A DNA stretch of 64,000 nt, taken from Roseovarius salincola (GTDB taxonomy: Bacteria > Pseudomonadota > Alphaproteobacteria > Rhodobacterales > Rhodobacteraceae). The notes beneath the pieces are model-generated. The model had not been told where the DNA came from. It ran no database searches and was given only the letters and a program-made list of their open reading frames with translations. The DNA is taken from assembly GCF_026891095.1 (NCBI RefSeq), contig NZ_JAPTNL010000001.1, positions 372,001 through 436,000 of the forward strand. The letters are read 5' to 3'. Shown in pieces: positions 8,355 through 18,891 of this stretch (its first letter is position 1; each line of letters starts with the position of its first letter). Position numbers and translations under genes: made by a program.

Positions 8355-9050
8355 TCAGGACTTCCGCTTGAGCCTGGGGTCGTCGGGTTTGACTTCGCCC
8401 GGATAGACGAGCCCCGCCGAGATCACCAGCTTGGCGGCGTCCTCGACGCTCATGTCGAGTTCGATCACGTCCTCGCGTGGGAAGAACAACAGGAATCCGC
8501 TGGTCGGGTTCGGGGTGGTTGGCACGAAGACACTGAGCAGGTCCGAGCCGGTCTGAGCCTTGGCGTTGACCTCGCCTTTGGCGGCGGTCGAGATGAAGCC
8601 GACGGCCCAGATGTCCTTGCGTGGATACTGCACGAGGCAGGCTTTCTCGAAGCTGCGTTCGGATTGTGCAAAGACGGTTTCGGCGATCTGCTTCACGCCC
8701 GAATAGATTGAGCGCACCACCGGCATCCGGTTGACCAGCGATTCAGCGAAGCGGATCAGGGATTTGCCGATCAGCCCCTTGGCGATCCAGCCGACGAGGA
8801 TGGTGAAGATCAGGAAGATGATCACACCGACGCCGCGCAGGTTGATGCCGATATAACGCTCGGGACGAAGGTTTGAGGGGATCAGCGGCAGCACGAAGCT
8901 GTCGACCCAGCCCATCAGCGTCCACAGAAGCCAGATGGTCAGCGCGACCGGCGCGATCACCACGAGACCGGTCAGGAAGCTGGCACGCAGCCCCGAGAAC
9001 ATGCCCGGTTTGCGCAGTGGTGGCGGTTCTTCGTCGAATGGGGTTGTCAT
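8355..9050 (-). CDS. DUF502 family membrane protein
   Basis: Conserved 231-residue protein of the DUF502 family. Two strong hydrophobic segments occur near residues 27-48 (LTGLVVIAPVALTIWLLW) and 75-95 (GVGVIIFLIFTILVGWIAK), followed by a soluble domain with the family pattern SIYSGVKQIAETVF and the FVPTTPNPTSGFLLFFP stretch, which is highly characteristic. The molecular role is unknown. It is monocistronic as far as can be seen, divergent from rpsB. Confidence 0.9.
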   Translation of the reverse strand: MTTPFDEEPPPLRKPGMFSGLRASFLTGLVVIAPVALTIWLLWTLMGWVDSFVLPLIPSNLRPERYIGINLRGVGVIIFLIFTILVGWIAKGLIGKSLIRFAESLVNRMPVVRSIYSGVKQIAETVFAQSERSFEKACLVQYPRKDIWAVGFISTAAKGEVNAKAQTGSDLLSVFVPTTPNPTSGFLLFFPREDVIELDMSVEDAAKLVISAGLVYPGEVKPDDPRLKRKS

Positions 9051-9380
9051 CTGGGTTGATCTGTCTTCCGTTCACGACATGACGCTATCTAAGCGCTTTG
9101 CGGGAGCGTCACAATGGAATTTGAGCGAGATTGCAGCGCGCGATCTGCTGATTCTAGCGCCTGTGCCGGCAATTGAGGCAACTGCCGGGAGGCGCGAGGG
9201 TGCCGTTGGCCGCGCAAAACGCGGGCAGGGGGGTTGCGCCCTGTCAAGGGCGGTAGTATACGCGCGCTACTCAAAACCGCAGGCATGGGCGGGCCGATGG
9301 GGGAGACATCCCCATCCGTCCACCGGTTGAAGCGACGCTTCTCATCCCATGCCGAGGCTAAAACCGGAAAGGAAACGGAC
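9051..9380. other. Intergenic region between DUF502 gene and rpsB
   Basis: About 330 bases. It holds the rpsB promoter (listed separately) and a leader of about 110 bases. A stem CCGGCA (9166-9171 region) with TGCCGG a little downstream can be drawn upstream of the promoter but has no T-tract. No gene is supported. Confidence 0.6.
9234..9262 (+). promoter_or_regulatory. Sigma-70-like promoter of rpsB-tsf
   Basis: TTGCGC at 9234-9239, 17-base spacer, TATACG at 9257-9262, followed about 115 bases later by the rpsB start. The leader between them may carry an S2 autoregulatory structure, as known for other bacteria, but none was identified. Confidence 0.55.
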
Positions 9381-10214
9381 ATGGCTCTTCCCGAGTTCTC
9401 CATGCGTCAGCTGCTTGAAGCCGGCGTTCACTTTGGTCACCAGACGCAGCGTTGGAACCCCCGCATGGGCGAGTTCATCTATGGCGCGCGCAATGGCATC
9501 CACATTCTCGACCTGACACAGACCGTGCCTCTGCTCGATTCGGCGCTGAACGCGGTCCGCGAGACCGTCGCCAAGGGCGGCCGCCTGCTGTTTGTGGGCA
9601 CCAAGCGCCAGGCCGCGCAGCCGGTGGCTGATGCCGCCGATCGCTGTGCGCAATATTACATGAATCACCGCTGGCTGGGCGGCACGCTGACCAACTGGCA
9701 GACCGTGTCGAAGTCGATCAAGCGCCTGCAGGAGATCGACGAGATCCTTGCCGGTGGCGCCGAGGGCCTGACCAAGAAAGAACGTCTTGGCCTGGAACGC
9801 GACCAGTACAAGCTTGACGCCAGCCTGGGCGGGATCCGCGAAATGGGCGGTCTGCCGGACATGCTGTTCGTCATCGACGTGAAAAAGGAAGCGCTGGCCG
9901 TGGCGGAAGCCAACAAGCTGGGCATCCCGGTCGTGGCCGTGGTCGACACCAACTGCTCGCCCGATGGTGTGGATTACATCATCCCCGGCAATGACGACGC
10001 CGCCCGCGCGATCTCGCTTTACTGCGATCTCGTGAGCCGCGCGGCGCTGGACGGGACCGCCGTACAGCTTGACGCCGCCGGCGTCGATGTGGGCGCGCTG
10101 ACCGAAGCGCCGGTCGAAGAGGCCGCGGCGGAAGAACCCGCCGCAGAAGCCCAGGCAGAGCCCAAGGCGGAAGCGCCCGCGGACGCCCCGGCAGATCAGC
10201 CCGCCGAAAGCTGA
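9381..10214 (+). CDS. rpsB: 30S ribosomal protein S2
   Basis: Ribosomal protein S2 of 277 residues, core small-subunit protein. The N-terminus [20 protein letters not shown] and the motifs [19 protein letters not shown] and [14 protein letters not shown] are diagnostic. The C-terminus carries a family-unneeded tail rich in Ala, Glu and Pro (about residues 235-277), common in alphaproteobacteria. The ATG at 9381 follows GGAAAGGAAA and matches the conserved N-terminus; the open frame extends further upstream but without conserved sequence. It is followed by tsf in the usual order. Confidence 0.97.
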   Translation: MALPEFSMRQLLEAGVHFGHQTQRWNPRMGEFIYGARNGIHILDLTQTVPLLDSALNAVRETVAKGGRLLFVGTKRQAAQPVADAADRCAQYYMNHRWLGGTLTNWQTVSKSIKRLQEIDEILAGGAEGLTKKERLGLERDQYKLDASLGGIREMGGLPDMLFVIDVKKEALAVAEANKLGIPVVAVVDTNCSPDGVDYIIPGNDDAARAISLYCDLVSRAALDGTAVQLDAAGVDVGALTEAPVEEAAAEEPAAEAQAEPKAEAPADAPADQPAES

Positions 10215-10291
10215 GCGGCTTTCACGAAAACGACACGGGGGCAGGGGTATCCCGCCCCCGGCATATTCCGAAGTTCCGAAGGAGAGCCAAG

Positions 10292-11167
10292 ATGGCGATC
10301 ACTGCTGCACAGGTGAAAGAGCTGCGCGACAAGACCGGCGCAGGCATGATGGACGCAAAGAAGGCGCTGAGCGAGAACGATGGCGACATGGACGCCGCCG
10401 TGGACTGGCTGCGCACCAAGGGTCTGGCGAAAGCCGCCAAGAAATCGGGCCGCACCGCCGCCGAGGGCCTGGTGGCCGTCAAGGTGGAATCGGGCAAGGG
10501 CGTCGCCGTCGAGGTGAATGCCGAGACCGATTTCGTCGCCAAGAACGCCGATTTCCAGGACATGGTCGGCAAGATCGCCGAGGCCGCGCTTGGTGCCGGT
10601 GATATCGAGGCGCTGAAGTCCGCCGACCTGGACGGCAAGAGCGTTGAGGACACGATCACCGACAAGATCGCCACGATCGGCGAGAACATGTCGCTGCGCC
10701 GCATGGCCATGATCGAGGGCGACAGCGTTGTGTCCTACGTTCACAACGCGATGACCGACGGCATGGGCAAGATCGGCGTGCTGGTCGCGATGAAGGGCGG
10801 CGACGAGGCCTTCGGGCGTCAGGTCGCGATGCATATCGCCGCTACAAACCCCGCCGCGCTCAACGAGGCCGAGCTCGATTCCTCGGTGGTCGACAAGGAA
10901 CGCCAGGTCCAGATCGACATCGCACGCGAGTCGGGCAAGCCCGAAGCGGTCATCGAGAAGATGATCGAAGGCCGGATGAAGAAATACATGTCCGAAGTGA
11001 CCCTGCTGGGTCAGTCCTTTGTCATCAATCCCGACCTGACGGTGGAAGCGGCCGCAAAGGAAGCGGGCGCCGAGATTCTGGGCTATGTCCGTCTGGAAGT
11101 GGGCGAAGGCATCGAGAAGAAGGAAGAGGATTTCGCAGCCGAAGTGGCCAAGGCCGTTCAGGGCTGA
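10292..11167 (+). CDS. tsf: Elongation factor Ts
   Basis: Guanine-nucleotide exchange factor for EF-Tu, 291 residues. The N-terminal UBA-like domain has the signature [19 protein letters not shown], followed by [15 protein letters not shown] and the dimerisation domain with [18 protein letters not shown] precedes the ATG at 10292. It lies 77 bp after rpsB and before a strong terminator, so rpsB-tsf forms the classic two-gene operon. Confidence 0.97.
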   Translation: MAITAAQVKELRDKTGAGMMDAKKALSENDGDMDAAVDWLRTKGLAKAAKKSGRTAAEGLVAVKVESGKGVAVEVNAETDFVAKNADFQDMVGKIAEAALGAGDIEALKSADLDGKSVEDTITDKIATIGENMSLRRMAMIEGDSVVSYVHNAMTDGMGKIGVLVAMKGGDEAFGRQVAMHIAATNPAALNEAELDSSVVDKERQVQIDIARESGKPEAVIEKMIEGRMKKYMSEVTLLGQSFVINPDLTVEAAAKEAGAEILGYVRLEVGEGIEKKEEDFAAEVAKAVQG

Positions 11168-11202
11168 TACGGACCTGCCATTCTTCAGCATCGCAAAAAA
11201 CC

Positions 11203-11240
11203 ACTGGTGCCGCCCTTTTCGGGGCGGCACCAGTTTTTTT
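11203..11240 (+). terminator. Intrinsic terminator of rpsB-tsf
   Basis: Perfect 12-bp stem ACTGGTGCCGCC (11203-11214) with GGCGGCACCAGT (11223-11234), 8-base loop, then seven T residues. An A-run before the stem can extend pairing and make it work in both directions. Confidence 0.93.
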
Positions 11241-11493
11241 CACGAACCATCGATTGGGGATCGGATAGCGCGCGGTAAGATCCGACCGCCGACCCGATGA
11301 ATAAGATCGACGGCCGGGGTCCGGTCAGAAACCGGCAGGCCGGAGAGCCTTGGAATTACAAGGAGTCCCGAGCCCACGTTCCCAGGCTAAAATGCCACCA
11401 CTCACGGAACATAACAATTGTGCGCCTGAATGGAGCAGAACGGAAGTATGTTATTCCTTACCTGACGTCAGGCTGTTGAAATCAGACGATAAG
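11241..11493. other. Intergenic region between tsf terminator and LuxR-type gene
   Basis: About 250 bases with lower GC near its right end. A 60-codon open frame on the plus strand (11297-11479) has no recognisable protein features and no good ribosome binding site. A 12-base palindrome CCTGACGTCAGG sits at 11460-11471, just past the end of the LuxR-type gene. No gene is supported. Confidence 0.5.
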
Positions 11494-12249
11494 TCACAGA
11501 TCCAGCACGAACATCTGGTTCTGGAATGACGCTTTGAGCACCGCCTGGGCCGTGGTTTCGACCCCAAGCGCCTCGCGCGCAAGGCGAAGGTGCTTTTCGA
11601 CAGTGGCGGGATTGAGCGATAAAAGGAGGGCGATATCCTGAATCGTCTTGCCGTCTCCGACCCAACCCAGAACCTCGCGCTGGCGCCGGGTGAGGGAACG
11701 TTTCTCGGTTTTGTAAGGCAGGGTCTGGATTCGCAGATGCGCAATATTGTTGAGCGCCAGAATCTCCTCCCCGTGTTCGCTCCAGATCGCGTCCACAGCC
11801 GCCTGATCGAGCCCGTGCCGCCCGGTCAGCGCGATCGCCCCCTTGCTGCGTTTCGAGATGCTTTTGAAGCTGATCGAGTAACCTGCCGTCACGCCCTGGC
11901 AGCGATTGAACTCTAACACTCGGCGCTCACCTTCGCTGAGCGCCCCCGTGTCGAGCATCCGTCGCAGCACCGACCAGGAACAGGCGCCTTCATGTTCCAG
12001 CGCCCAGCGTACCATCGGCGCATGGGCATAAAGGCCCTCGCCGATATAGAGGTCGGTATATTCGCGGTCGTGATTGGTCAGCACGATGAAATCGTCCGGA
12101 TCCCCGAGCGACGTCGATGTGCGATAATGGGTGACTCCATAGAGAATGCGGTCGAACCCGTAGCGGGCCATTTGCTGCGTGTGCAGATCCCATAGCTCTT
12201 CTATGCTTGAAACATTGATGAGCGCGTTGATCTGGTCGCAAGAGACCAT
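11494..12249 (-). CDS. LuxR-family regulator with autoinducer-binding-type domain
   Basis: Transcription factor of 251 residues: an N-terminal autoinducer-binding-like domain (about 15-165) and a C-terminal LuxR helix-turn-helix (about 187-240, SLTRRQREVLGWVGDGKTIQ, then LSLNPATVEKHLR). No luxI-type synthase is in the window, so it is a LuxR solo here. By eye, the stretch EGLYAHAPMVRWA aligns with the AHL-contact region of TraR and LuxR, with Ala where these have the conserved Asp, so the ligand may not be a standard acyl-homoserine lactone (inference). Its ATG directly follows the aroQ TGA (TGAATG), so the two are translated as one unit. Confidence 0.87.
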   Translation of the reverse strand: MVSCDQINALINVSSIEELWDLHTQQMARYGFDRILYGVTHYRTSTSLGDPDDFIVLTNHDREYTDLYIGEGLYAHAPMVRWALEHEGACSWSVLRRMLDTGALSEGERRVLEFNRCQGVTAGYSISFKSISKRSKGAIALTGRHGLDQAAVDAIWSEHGEEILALNNIAHLRIQTLPYKTEKRSLTRRQREVLGWVGDGKTIQDIALLLSLNPATVEKHLRLAREALGVETTAQAVLKASFQNQMFVLDL

Positions 12250-12687
12250 TCAGTTCTCCAGATGTGATGTCATCGCGTCGAGGGCCAGTTCATAGCCCTT
12301 GGCGCCGAAGCCGCAGATCACCCCGATGGCGGCCCGAGCGATATAGGATTCATGGCGAAAGGATTCACGCGCATGGATGTTGGACAGATGCAGCTCGATG
12401 GCGGGCAATTCGACTGAAAACAACGCATCCATCAGCGCGATCGAGGTATGGGTATAGGCCCCGGCGTTGAGGATGATCCCCGCGTGGGCGCCGCGCGCGG
12501 CGTGGATCGCATCGATGAGGGCGCCTTCGCTGTTGTCCTGGCGAAAATCCATCGCGACGCCAAGATCCCTCGCCTTGTCGCGGCACAGCTTCTCGATATC
12601 GGCGAGGGTCGTGGTGCCATAGACATCGGGCTGGCGCTGACCCAGCAGGTTGAGGTTCGGCCCGTTGAGGATCAGGATCGAAGTCAT
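12250..12687 (-). CDS. aroQ: Type II 3-dehydroquinate dehydratase
   Basis: Shikimate-pathway enzyme of 145 residues that dehydrates 3-dehydroquinate to 3-dehydroshikimate; type II enzymes form dodecamers. The signature ILNGPNLNLLGQRQPDVYG carries the catalytic Tyr loop, NAGAYTHTSIAL follows, and ELHLSNIHARESFRH contains the catalytic His region. The ATG at 12687 begins the conserved MTSILILNGPN. It lies directly upstream of the LuxR-type gene with zero spacing. Confidence 0.95.
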   Translation of the reverse strand: MTSILILNGPNLNLLGQRQPDVYGTTTLADIEKLCRDKARDLGVAMDFRQDNSEGALIDAIHAARGAHAGIILNAGAYTHTSIALMDALFSVELPAIELHLSNIHARESFRHESYIARAAIGVICGFGAKGYELALDAMTSHLEN

Positions 12688-12869
12688 GCGATGAACTCCC
12701 TTGTTCCCATGGGTTGTAGACCGCCATGCAAGCTCATGTCGAGGGGCGAGGACGTGCACACCCTTGCTAAGTACGCGGGACTGACCGCACGCGCCATGGT
12801 ACATGAGAGCCGCATATAGTATTCGGGATTTGCCATATTGCCGGATTTCCGAACGAAATCAAGAGCAAA

Positions 12870-12959
12870 TGGCGGAGAGACAGGGATTCGAACCCTGGGA
12901 TCCCGTGAAGGATCAACGGTTTTCGAGACCGCCCCGTTCGACCACTCCGGCACCTCTCC
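12870..12959 (-). tRNA. tRNA-Ser (anticodon CGA)
   Basis: Ninety-base serine tRNA with a long variable arm. Acceptor GGAGAGG pairs with TCTCTCC (one G-U), the anticodon loop is CTCGAAA giving anticodon CGA, and the T arm is CAGGG-TTCGAAT-CCCTG. The 3' CCA is encoded (bases 12870-12872 on the plus strand read TGG). It reads serine UCG codons. Confidence 0.96.
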
Positions 12960-13022
12960 GCGGGGTCTGGAGGGTGCGTTTAATTCGCTTTCGCGGGCAT
13001 GACAAGGGGGTTTTGACGTTGT

Positions 13023-13051
13023 TTGATCATTGTTTTTGCCTAGCTTAGACT
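13023..13051 (+). promoter_or_regulatory. Sigma-70-like promoter of DUF2059 gene pair
   Basis: TTGATC at 13023-13028, 17-base spacer, TAGACT at 13046-13051. Predicted start near 13058 supports translation from the ATG at 13079 rather than the ATG at 13061. Confidence 0.5.
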
Positions 13052-13078
13052 CGAAGGCTCATGAAGAAAGGACATGCC

Positions 13079-13942
13079 ATGATCGCCGCGCGCCCCGATG
13101 CCCTTGTCCGGCAGGCTGCTTCACCGGTTCTGATGCTGGCCCTTGCGCTTGTCCTTGCGCTGGCTGCAGGCGGGGCGCGGGCTGCAGAGCGCGACCGGCT
13201 GGTGGCCTTTCTGGATGTGACCGGGTTTGACGTGGCGCTGGACAGCATCGCGCTGTCGGCGGAACAGGCGCCCGAAATGCTGGGCCTGTCGGCCAGCGAT
13301 TTCGGCGATCAGTGGAGCCGGATGGCCGAGGATGTCTTTGATACCGGCGAGATGCGGCAAATGGCGCTGGATATTCTGGAAGAGACACTTTCGGATGAGG
13401 ACCTGGCCCATGCGGCGGGGTTCTATGCCTCGCCGCTCGGGCAGCGGCTGGTCGAGGTCGAGAACGCCTCTCATATGGCCGGGGAGGATGTTGACAAGAA
13501 CGCCATCGGCGAGGAACTGATCGCGCGGATGGTGGAGCGTGGTTCGGAGCGCGCCGGCCTCCTGAGCGATCTCAACGCCGCCGTGGATAGCGGTGACGTG
13601 GCGGTGCGCGCGGTGCAGGAGCTTCAGGTGCGCTTCATGATGGCGGCGTCCAATGCCGGGGTCATGGAGCGGCGGATCGACGAAGAGCGGCTGCGCGCCC
13701 TGATGCGCGAGAACAGGGATTCGCTGCGGCTGGATTTGAAACGTTCGGGGCTTGCGGCGGCGGCCTATACCTATCGCGACATATCGGACGAGGATCTGCG
13801 CGACTATCTGGACGCGCTGCGCGATCCGCGGATGCAGCGGGTCTATGAACTGATGAATGCCGTGCAATGGGAGATCACCGCCGACCGTTACGAGGCTCTG
13901 GCCAAGCGTATGGCCGAAGTCGGCACGGGGCAGGAGCTGTGA
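13079..13942 (+). CDS. Secreted DUF2059-domain protein, first of a tandem pair
   Basis: Predicted exported protein of 287 residues. A long hydrophobic signal segment (VLMLALALVLALAAGGARA) ends near residue 34. A DUF2059-type helical module is visible in FYASPLGQRLVEVENAS, and a second similar stretch, DYLDALRDPRMQRVYELMNA, occurs near the C-terminus, suggesting two repeats of the module. The ATG at 13079 has AAAGGA about 8 bases upstream. The stop overlaps the start of the next gene (GTGA), which encodes a related protein. Function unknown; periplasmic location is inferred from the signal peptide. Confidence 0.82.
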   Translation: MIAARPDALVRQAASPVLMLALALVLALAAGGARAAERDRLVAFLDVTGFDVALDSIALSAEQAPEMLGLSASDFGDQWSRMAEDVFDTGEMRQMALDILEETLSDEDLAHAAGFYASPLGQRLVEVENASHMAGEDVDKNAIGEELIARMVERGSERAGLLSDLNAAVDSGDVAVRAVQELQVRFMMAASNAGVMERRIDEERLRALMRENRDSLRLDLKRSGLAAAAYTYRDISDEDLRDYLDALRDPRMQRVYELMNAVQWEITADRYEALAKRMAEVGTGQEL

Positions 13943-14784
13943 GCGGCACTGTCATAAGGGGGGCGCTGGCGGGCCTGGTGCTGGCGATTGGCGCGATGTG
14001 CCAGGCTGTCGCGCAGCAGGGCGCGGAGCGGAGCGCGCAGATCGACGCCCTGATCGCGGCGCTCAGGATCGCGGATACGGTTGCGGTCATGCGCGAAGAA
14101 GGGCTGGTCTTCGGGCGCGAGGTCGGAAGCGATATGTTGGCGGACGGCGAATCCGATGGCTGGCCCGCCGTCGTGTCGCGGATTTACGACGCCGAGAAGA
14201 TGCGCGCGCTGGTGACGCAAGGCATTGGCGAGGCGCTTGGCGGGGCCGATCCCGAGCCGATGATCGCGTTCTTCGCCTCGCCGCGCGGGCAGGAGATCGT
14301 CGCGCTGGAGCTGGCGGCGCGACGGGCGTTTTTGGACCCGGTGGTCGAGGAAAGCGCGCGTGAGCGGCTTGAAACGCGGCGCGACGCGAATGACCCGCTG
14401 CTGGACCATGTGGACCGCCTGATCGAGGATAGCGACCTGATCGAGCGCAATGTGAGCGGCGCGCTCAATGCGAATCTCATGTTCTATAACGGGCTGGTGG
14501 ATGGCGGTGCGCTGGAGATGTCGCAGGATGACATCCTGGCCGATGTCTGGAGCCAGGAGGACGAGGTGCGCGAGGATGCGCGCGACTGGCTGCAATCCTT
14601 CCTCGTAATGGCCTATGATCCGCTGTCCGAGACCGATCTCGAGGCCTATGCCGCCTTTTATCGCAGCCCCGATGGGCAGGCGCTCAATCGTGCGACCTTC
14701 ACGGCCTTCGACCGCATGTATGAAGAGATTTCCTACCTGCTGGGGCGTGCCGTGGCGCAGCGCATGCAAAGTGAACGGCTTTGA
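13939..14784 (+). CDS. Secreted DUF2059-like protein, second of a tandem pair
   Basis: Exported protein of 281 residues from GTG 13939, which overlaps the upstream stop by four bases (GTGA). Signal segment ALAGLVLAIGAMCQAVAQ ends near residue 23. Two module-like stretches, IAFFASPRGQEIVALELAA and AYAAFYRSPDGQALNRATF, match the pattern FYxSPxGQ in the neighbouring gene, so the pair arose by duplication and diverged strongly. Coupled translation suggests the products act together. Function unknown. Confidence 0.8.
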   Translation: MSGTVIRGALAGLVLAIGAMCQAVAQQGAERSAQIDALIAALRIADTVAVMREEGLVFGREVGSDMLADGESDGWPAVVSRIYDAEKMRALVTQGIGEALGGADPEPMIAFFASPRGQEIVALELAARRAFLDPVVEESARERLETRRDANDPLLDHVDRLIEDSDLIERNVSGALNANLMFYNGLVDGGALEMSQDDILADVWSQEDEVREDARDWLQSFLVMAYDPLSETDLEAYAAFYRSPDGQALNRATFTAFDRMYEEISYLLGRAVAQRMQSERL

Positions 14785-14807
14785 GGCCAAAAACCCCCGC
14801 CGCCCCC

Positions 14808-14836
14808 TTGACTTTGCAGCCCAGTTTTTGAATAAG
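14808..14836 (+). promoter_or_regulatory. Sigma-70-like promoter of rplU-rpmA
   Basis: TTGACT at 14808-14813, 17-base spacer, AATAAG at 14831-14836, about 150 bases before the rplU start. Confidence 0.55.
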
Positions 14837-14985
14837 CGCGCATCCCGGCGGGTCATTCCCGTGCGGGTCATGTAATGATCGCCCATCAAGGGTGCGCTGT
14901 TCGAGGTGGTCTTGGCCAAGGGGGCCGGACCGGGAACACCGGGAAACCGGGACCGAAGAACGCGGCAAGCGAAAAGGAAAAGCAG

Positions 14986-15693
14986 ATGTTTGCGGTTATG
15001 AAAACCGGTGGCAAGCAGTACAAGGTGCAGTCCGGCGACGTGCTGCGCGTTGAAAAGCTGGCAGCCGATGCCGGTGAGAAAGTTCAATTCAACGAGATCC
15101 TGATGCTGGGCGGCGACAAGCCGGTGATCGGCACGCCTTTCGTCGATGGCGCGGCCGTGCAGGCCGAGGTGGTCGATCAGGTCAAGGGCGACAAGGTCAT
15201 CAACTTCGTCAAGCGCCGCCGTAAGCACGGCTCCAAGCGCACGGTCGGGCATCGTCAGAAGCTCACCCTGCTGCGGGTGACCGAGATCCTCGAGAAGGGC
15301 GCCGACAAGTCGGGCGTCAAGGCCGCACTGGGCGCGGGGTCGATCGCGGCCGTCGCCGCAGGTGCCGCCGAAGCCAAGGCACCCGCCAAGAAGGCTGCGC
15401 CGAAAAAGGACGCGCCCAAGACGGCCGAGGCCGGAGCCAAGGCCGCCCCGGCCAAGAAAGCCGCCCCCAAGGCGGCGGCGAAGGCTGACACGGGCGGCGA
15501 CGATCTCAAGGAGCTGTCGGGCGTTGGCCCTGCGCTTGAGAAGAAACTGCATGAAGCCGGCGTCACCACCTTCGCGCAGATCGCGGCGTGGACCGAGGCC
15601 GATATTGCTGATATGGATGAAAAGCTGTCCTTCAAGGGCCGGATCGAGCGTGAGGGCTGGGTCGACCAGGCCAAAGAGCTGGCCAAGGGCTGA
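14986..15693 (+). CDS. rplU: 50S ribosomal protein L21 with long C-terminal extension
   Basis: Ribosomal protein L21 in residues 1-103 (MFAVMKTGGKQYKVQSGDVL, and KRRRKHGSKRTVGHRQK near its end), followed by an extension that more than doubles the protein to 235 residues; ordinary L21 has about 103. The extension is an Ala/Lys/Pro-rich linker (about 120-165, repeated AKKAAP) and a helix-hairpin-helix-like domain (about 172-230, LKELSGVGPALEKKLHEAGV). Such tailed L21 proteins are, as I recall, typical of Rhodobacteraceae. AAAAGGAAAA precedes the ATG at 14986. Followed by rpmA in the standard order. Confidence 0.95.
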   Translation: MFAVMKTGGKQYKVQSGDVLRVEKLAADAGEKVQFNEILMLGGDKPVIGTPFVDGAAVQAEVVDQVKGDKVINFVKRRRKHGSKRTVGHRQKLTLLRVTEILEKGADKSGVKAALGAGSIAAVAAGAAEAKAPAKKAAPKKDAPKTAEAGAKAAPAKKAAPKAAAKADTGGDDLKELSGVGPALEKKLHEAGVTTFAQIAAWTEADIADMDEKLSFKGRIEREGWVDQAKELAKG

Positions 15694-15715
15694 AGGGCGA
15701 AAGGAGTAACACGAT

Positions 15716-15985
15716 ATGGCACACAAGAAAGCAGGCGGTTCCTCCCGTAACGGTCGCGACTCAGCGGGTCGCCGTCTTGGCGTGAAGAAATATGGCGGTC
15801 AGGCCGTCATTCCGGGCAACATCATCGTGCGTCAGCGCGGCAACAAGTTCTGGCCGGGCGAAGGCGTCGGCCAGGGCAAGGATCACACGATCTTTGCCGT
15901 CGCCGAAGGCGCCGTGAAGTTCCACAAGGGCCTCAAGGGCCGCACTTTCATTTCGGTAGCTCCAGTCGCGGAGGCTGCCGAGTAA
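15716..15985 (+). CDS. rpmA: 50S ribosomal protein L27
   Basis: Ribosomal protein L27, 89 residues, whose N-terminal tail reaches the peptidyl transferase centre. [20 protein letters not shown] and [18 protein letters not shown] are diagnostic. AAGGAG lies 9 bases before the ATG. No N-terminal prepeptide of the Firmicutes type is present. Confidence 0.98.
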   Translation: MAHKKAGGSSRNGRDSAGRRLGVKKYGGQAVIPGNIIVRQRGNKFWPGEGVGQGKDHTIFAVAEGAVKFHKGLKGRTFISVAPVAEAAE

Positions 15986-16012
15986 GCCGATCTGAGAGAG
16001 TTCAGAAAATTT

Positions 16013-16047
16013 GGGGATCGGCGCCAGCGCCGGTCCCCTTTTCATTT
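16013..16047 (+). terminator. Intrinsic terminator after rpmA
   Basis: Eleven-pair stem GGGGATCGGCG (16013-16023) with CGCCGGTCCCC (16028-16038) including one G-U pair, 4-base loop, followed by TTTTCATTT. Confidence 0.8.
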
Positions 16048-16141
16048 CGGGTCATTCCGTCGGGATGCGAAGGGACGAGGGCACCATGCCCGAGGCGAGA
16101 GGCGCATCCCCCCGAAAGCGCAATCCGAGGAGAGAACGCGC

Positions 16142-16681
16142 ATGTTGCACGACCTGATTGTCAATCAGCCGGTGATCGAGACCGAACGTTTCGATCTGCG
16201 CCCGCTGCGCCCGTCGGATGCCGGGCTGATCGAATTCTACACCGCCGATCAGCGGGTGGCCTCAGCCACCACGTCGATCCCCCATCCGCTGCCGCCGGGC
16301 ACGACCGAAGCCTTCATCGCACGCGCGCAATCAAAAGAGCGCATCGAGGATGTCTGGGCGATGGACGGTACGCGCAGCGACGGCCCCGAGGTCATGGGCC
16401 TGATCGGTCTTGAACGGGTCGATCAGGGACAGGCCGAGATCGGCTATTGGGTCGCGCCGGCCTATTGGAACACCGGGGTCGCCTCGGCGGCGGTGGCGGC
16501 GTTGATCGCGGCAAATCCGCTGGATTGCCGGACGATCTTTGCCACGGTCTTTCAGGATAACCCGGTCTCGGCGCGGGTGCTGACCAAATGCGGTTTCGCC
16601 TATCTGGGGGATGCCGAAAGCTTCTCGGTTGCACGTGGCGCCAAGGTGCCCACATGGACTTACAGCCTCAAAATGGATTGA
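16142..16681 (+). CDS. GNAT-family N-acetyltransferase (RimJ/RimL-like)
   Basis: Acetyl-CoA-dependent N-acetyltransferase of 179 residues. The N-terminal IETERFDLRPLRPSDAG is the common opening of RimJ/RimL-type enzymes, with IGYWVAPAYWNTGVASAAV as the acetyl-CoA motif and NPVSARVLTKCGFAYLG as the final helix-strand. GAGGAGAG precedes the ATG. It lies between rpmA and obgE and is probably co-transcribed with obgE. The acetylated target is not predictable. Confidence 0.88.
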   Translation: MLHDLIVNQPVIETERFDLRPLRPSDAGLIEFYTADQRVASATTSIPHPLPPGTTEAFIARAQSKERIEDVWAMDGTRSDGPEVMGLIGLERVDQGQAEIGYWVAPAYWNTGVASAAVAALIAANPLDCRTIFATVFQDNPVSARVLTKCGFAYLGDAESFSVARGAKVPTWTYSLKMD

Positions 16682-16703
16682 GCCCGGAGCGGCCTTTGCA
16701 TAA

Positions 16704-18844
<2,141 letters not shown>

Positions 18845-18891
18845 GGCGGTGCGATGCTAAGGTCCGCCCAAGGAATTCAGGGAAGTGAGCG

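Noticed and set aside
6595..8406. Long plus-strand open frame opposite the octaheme cytochrome gene
   Set aside because: The minus strand encodes eight CxxCH motifs and a signal peptide; the opposite frame is an Arg/Gly/Ala-rich shadow typical of high-GC DNA.
11460..11471. Palindrome CCTGACGTCAGG near the LuxR-type gene, considered as a lux box
   Set aside because: Only 12 bases, located past the 3' end of the gene, and not close to known lux-type box patterns of 18-20 bases.
11297..11479. 60-codon plus-strand frame after the tsf terminator
   Set aside because: No ribosome binding site, odd composition and no protein features.
13888..15726. 612-codon minus-strand frame spanning the second DUF2059 gene and rplU
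   Set aside because: Runs across two well-supported genes and an intergenic promoter; no domain seen.
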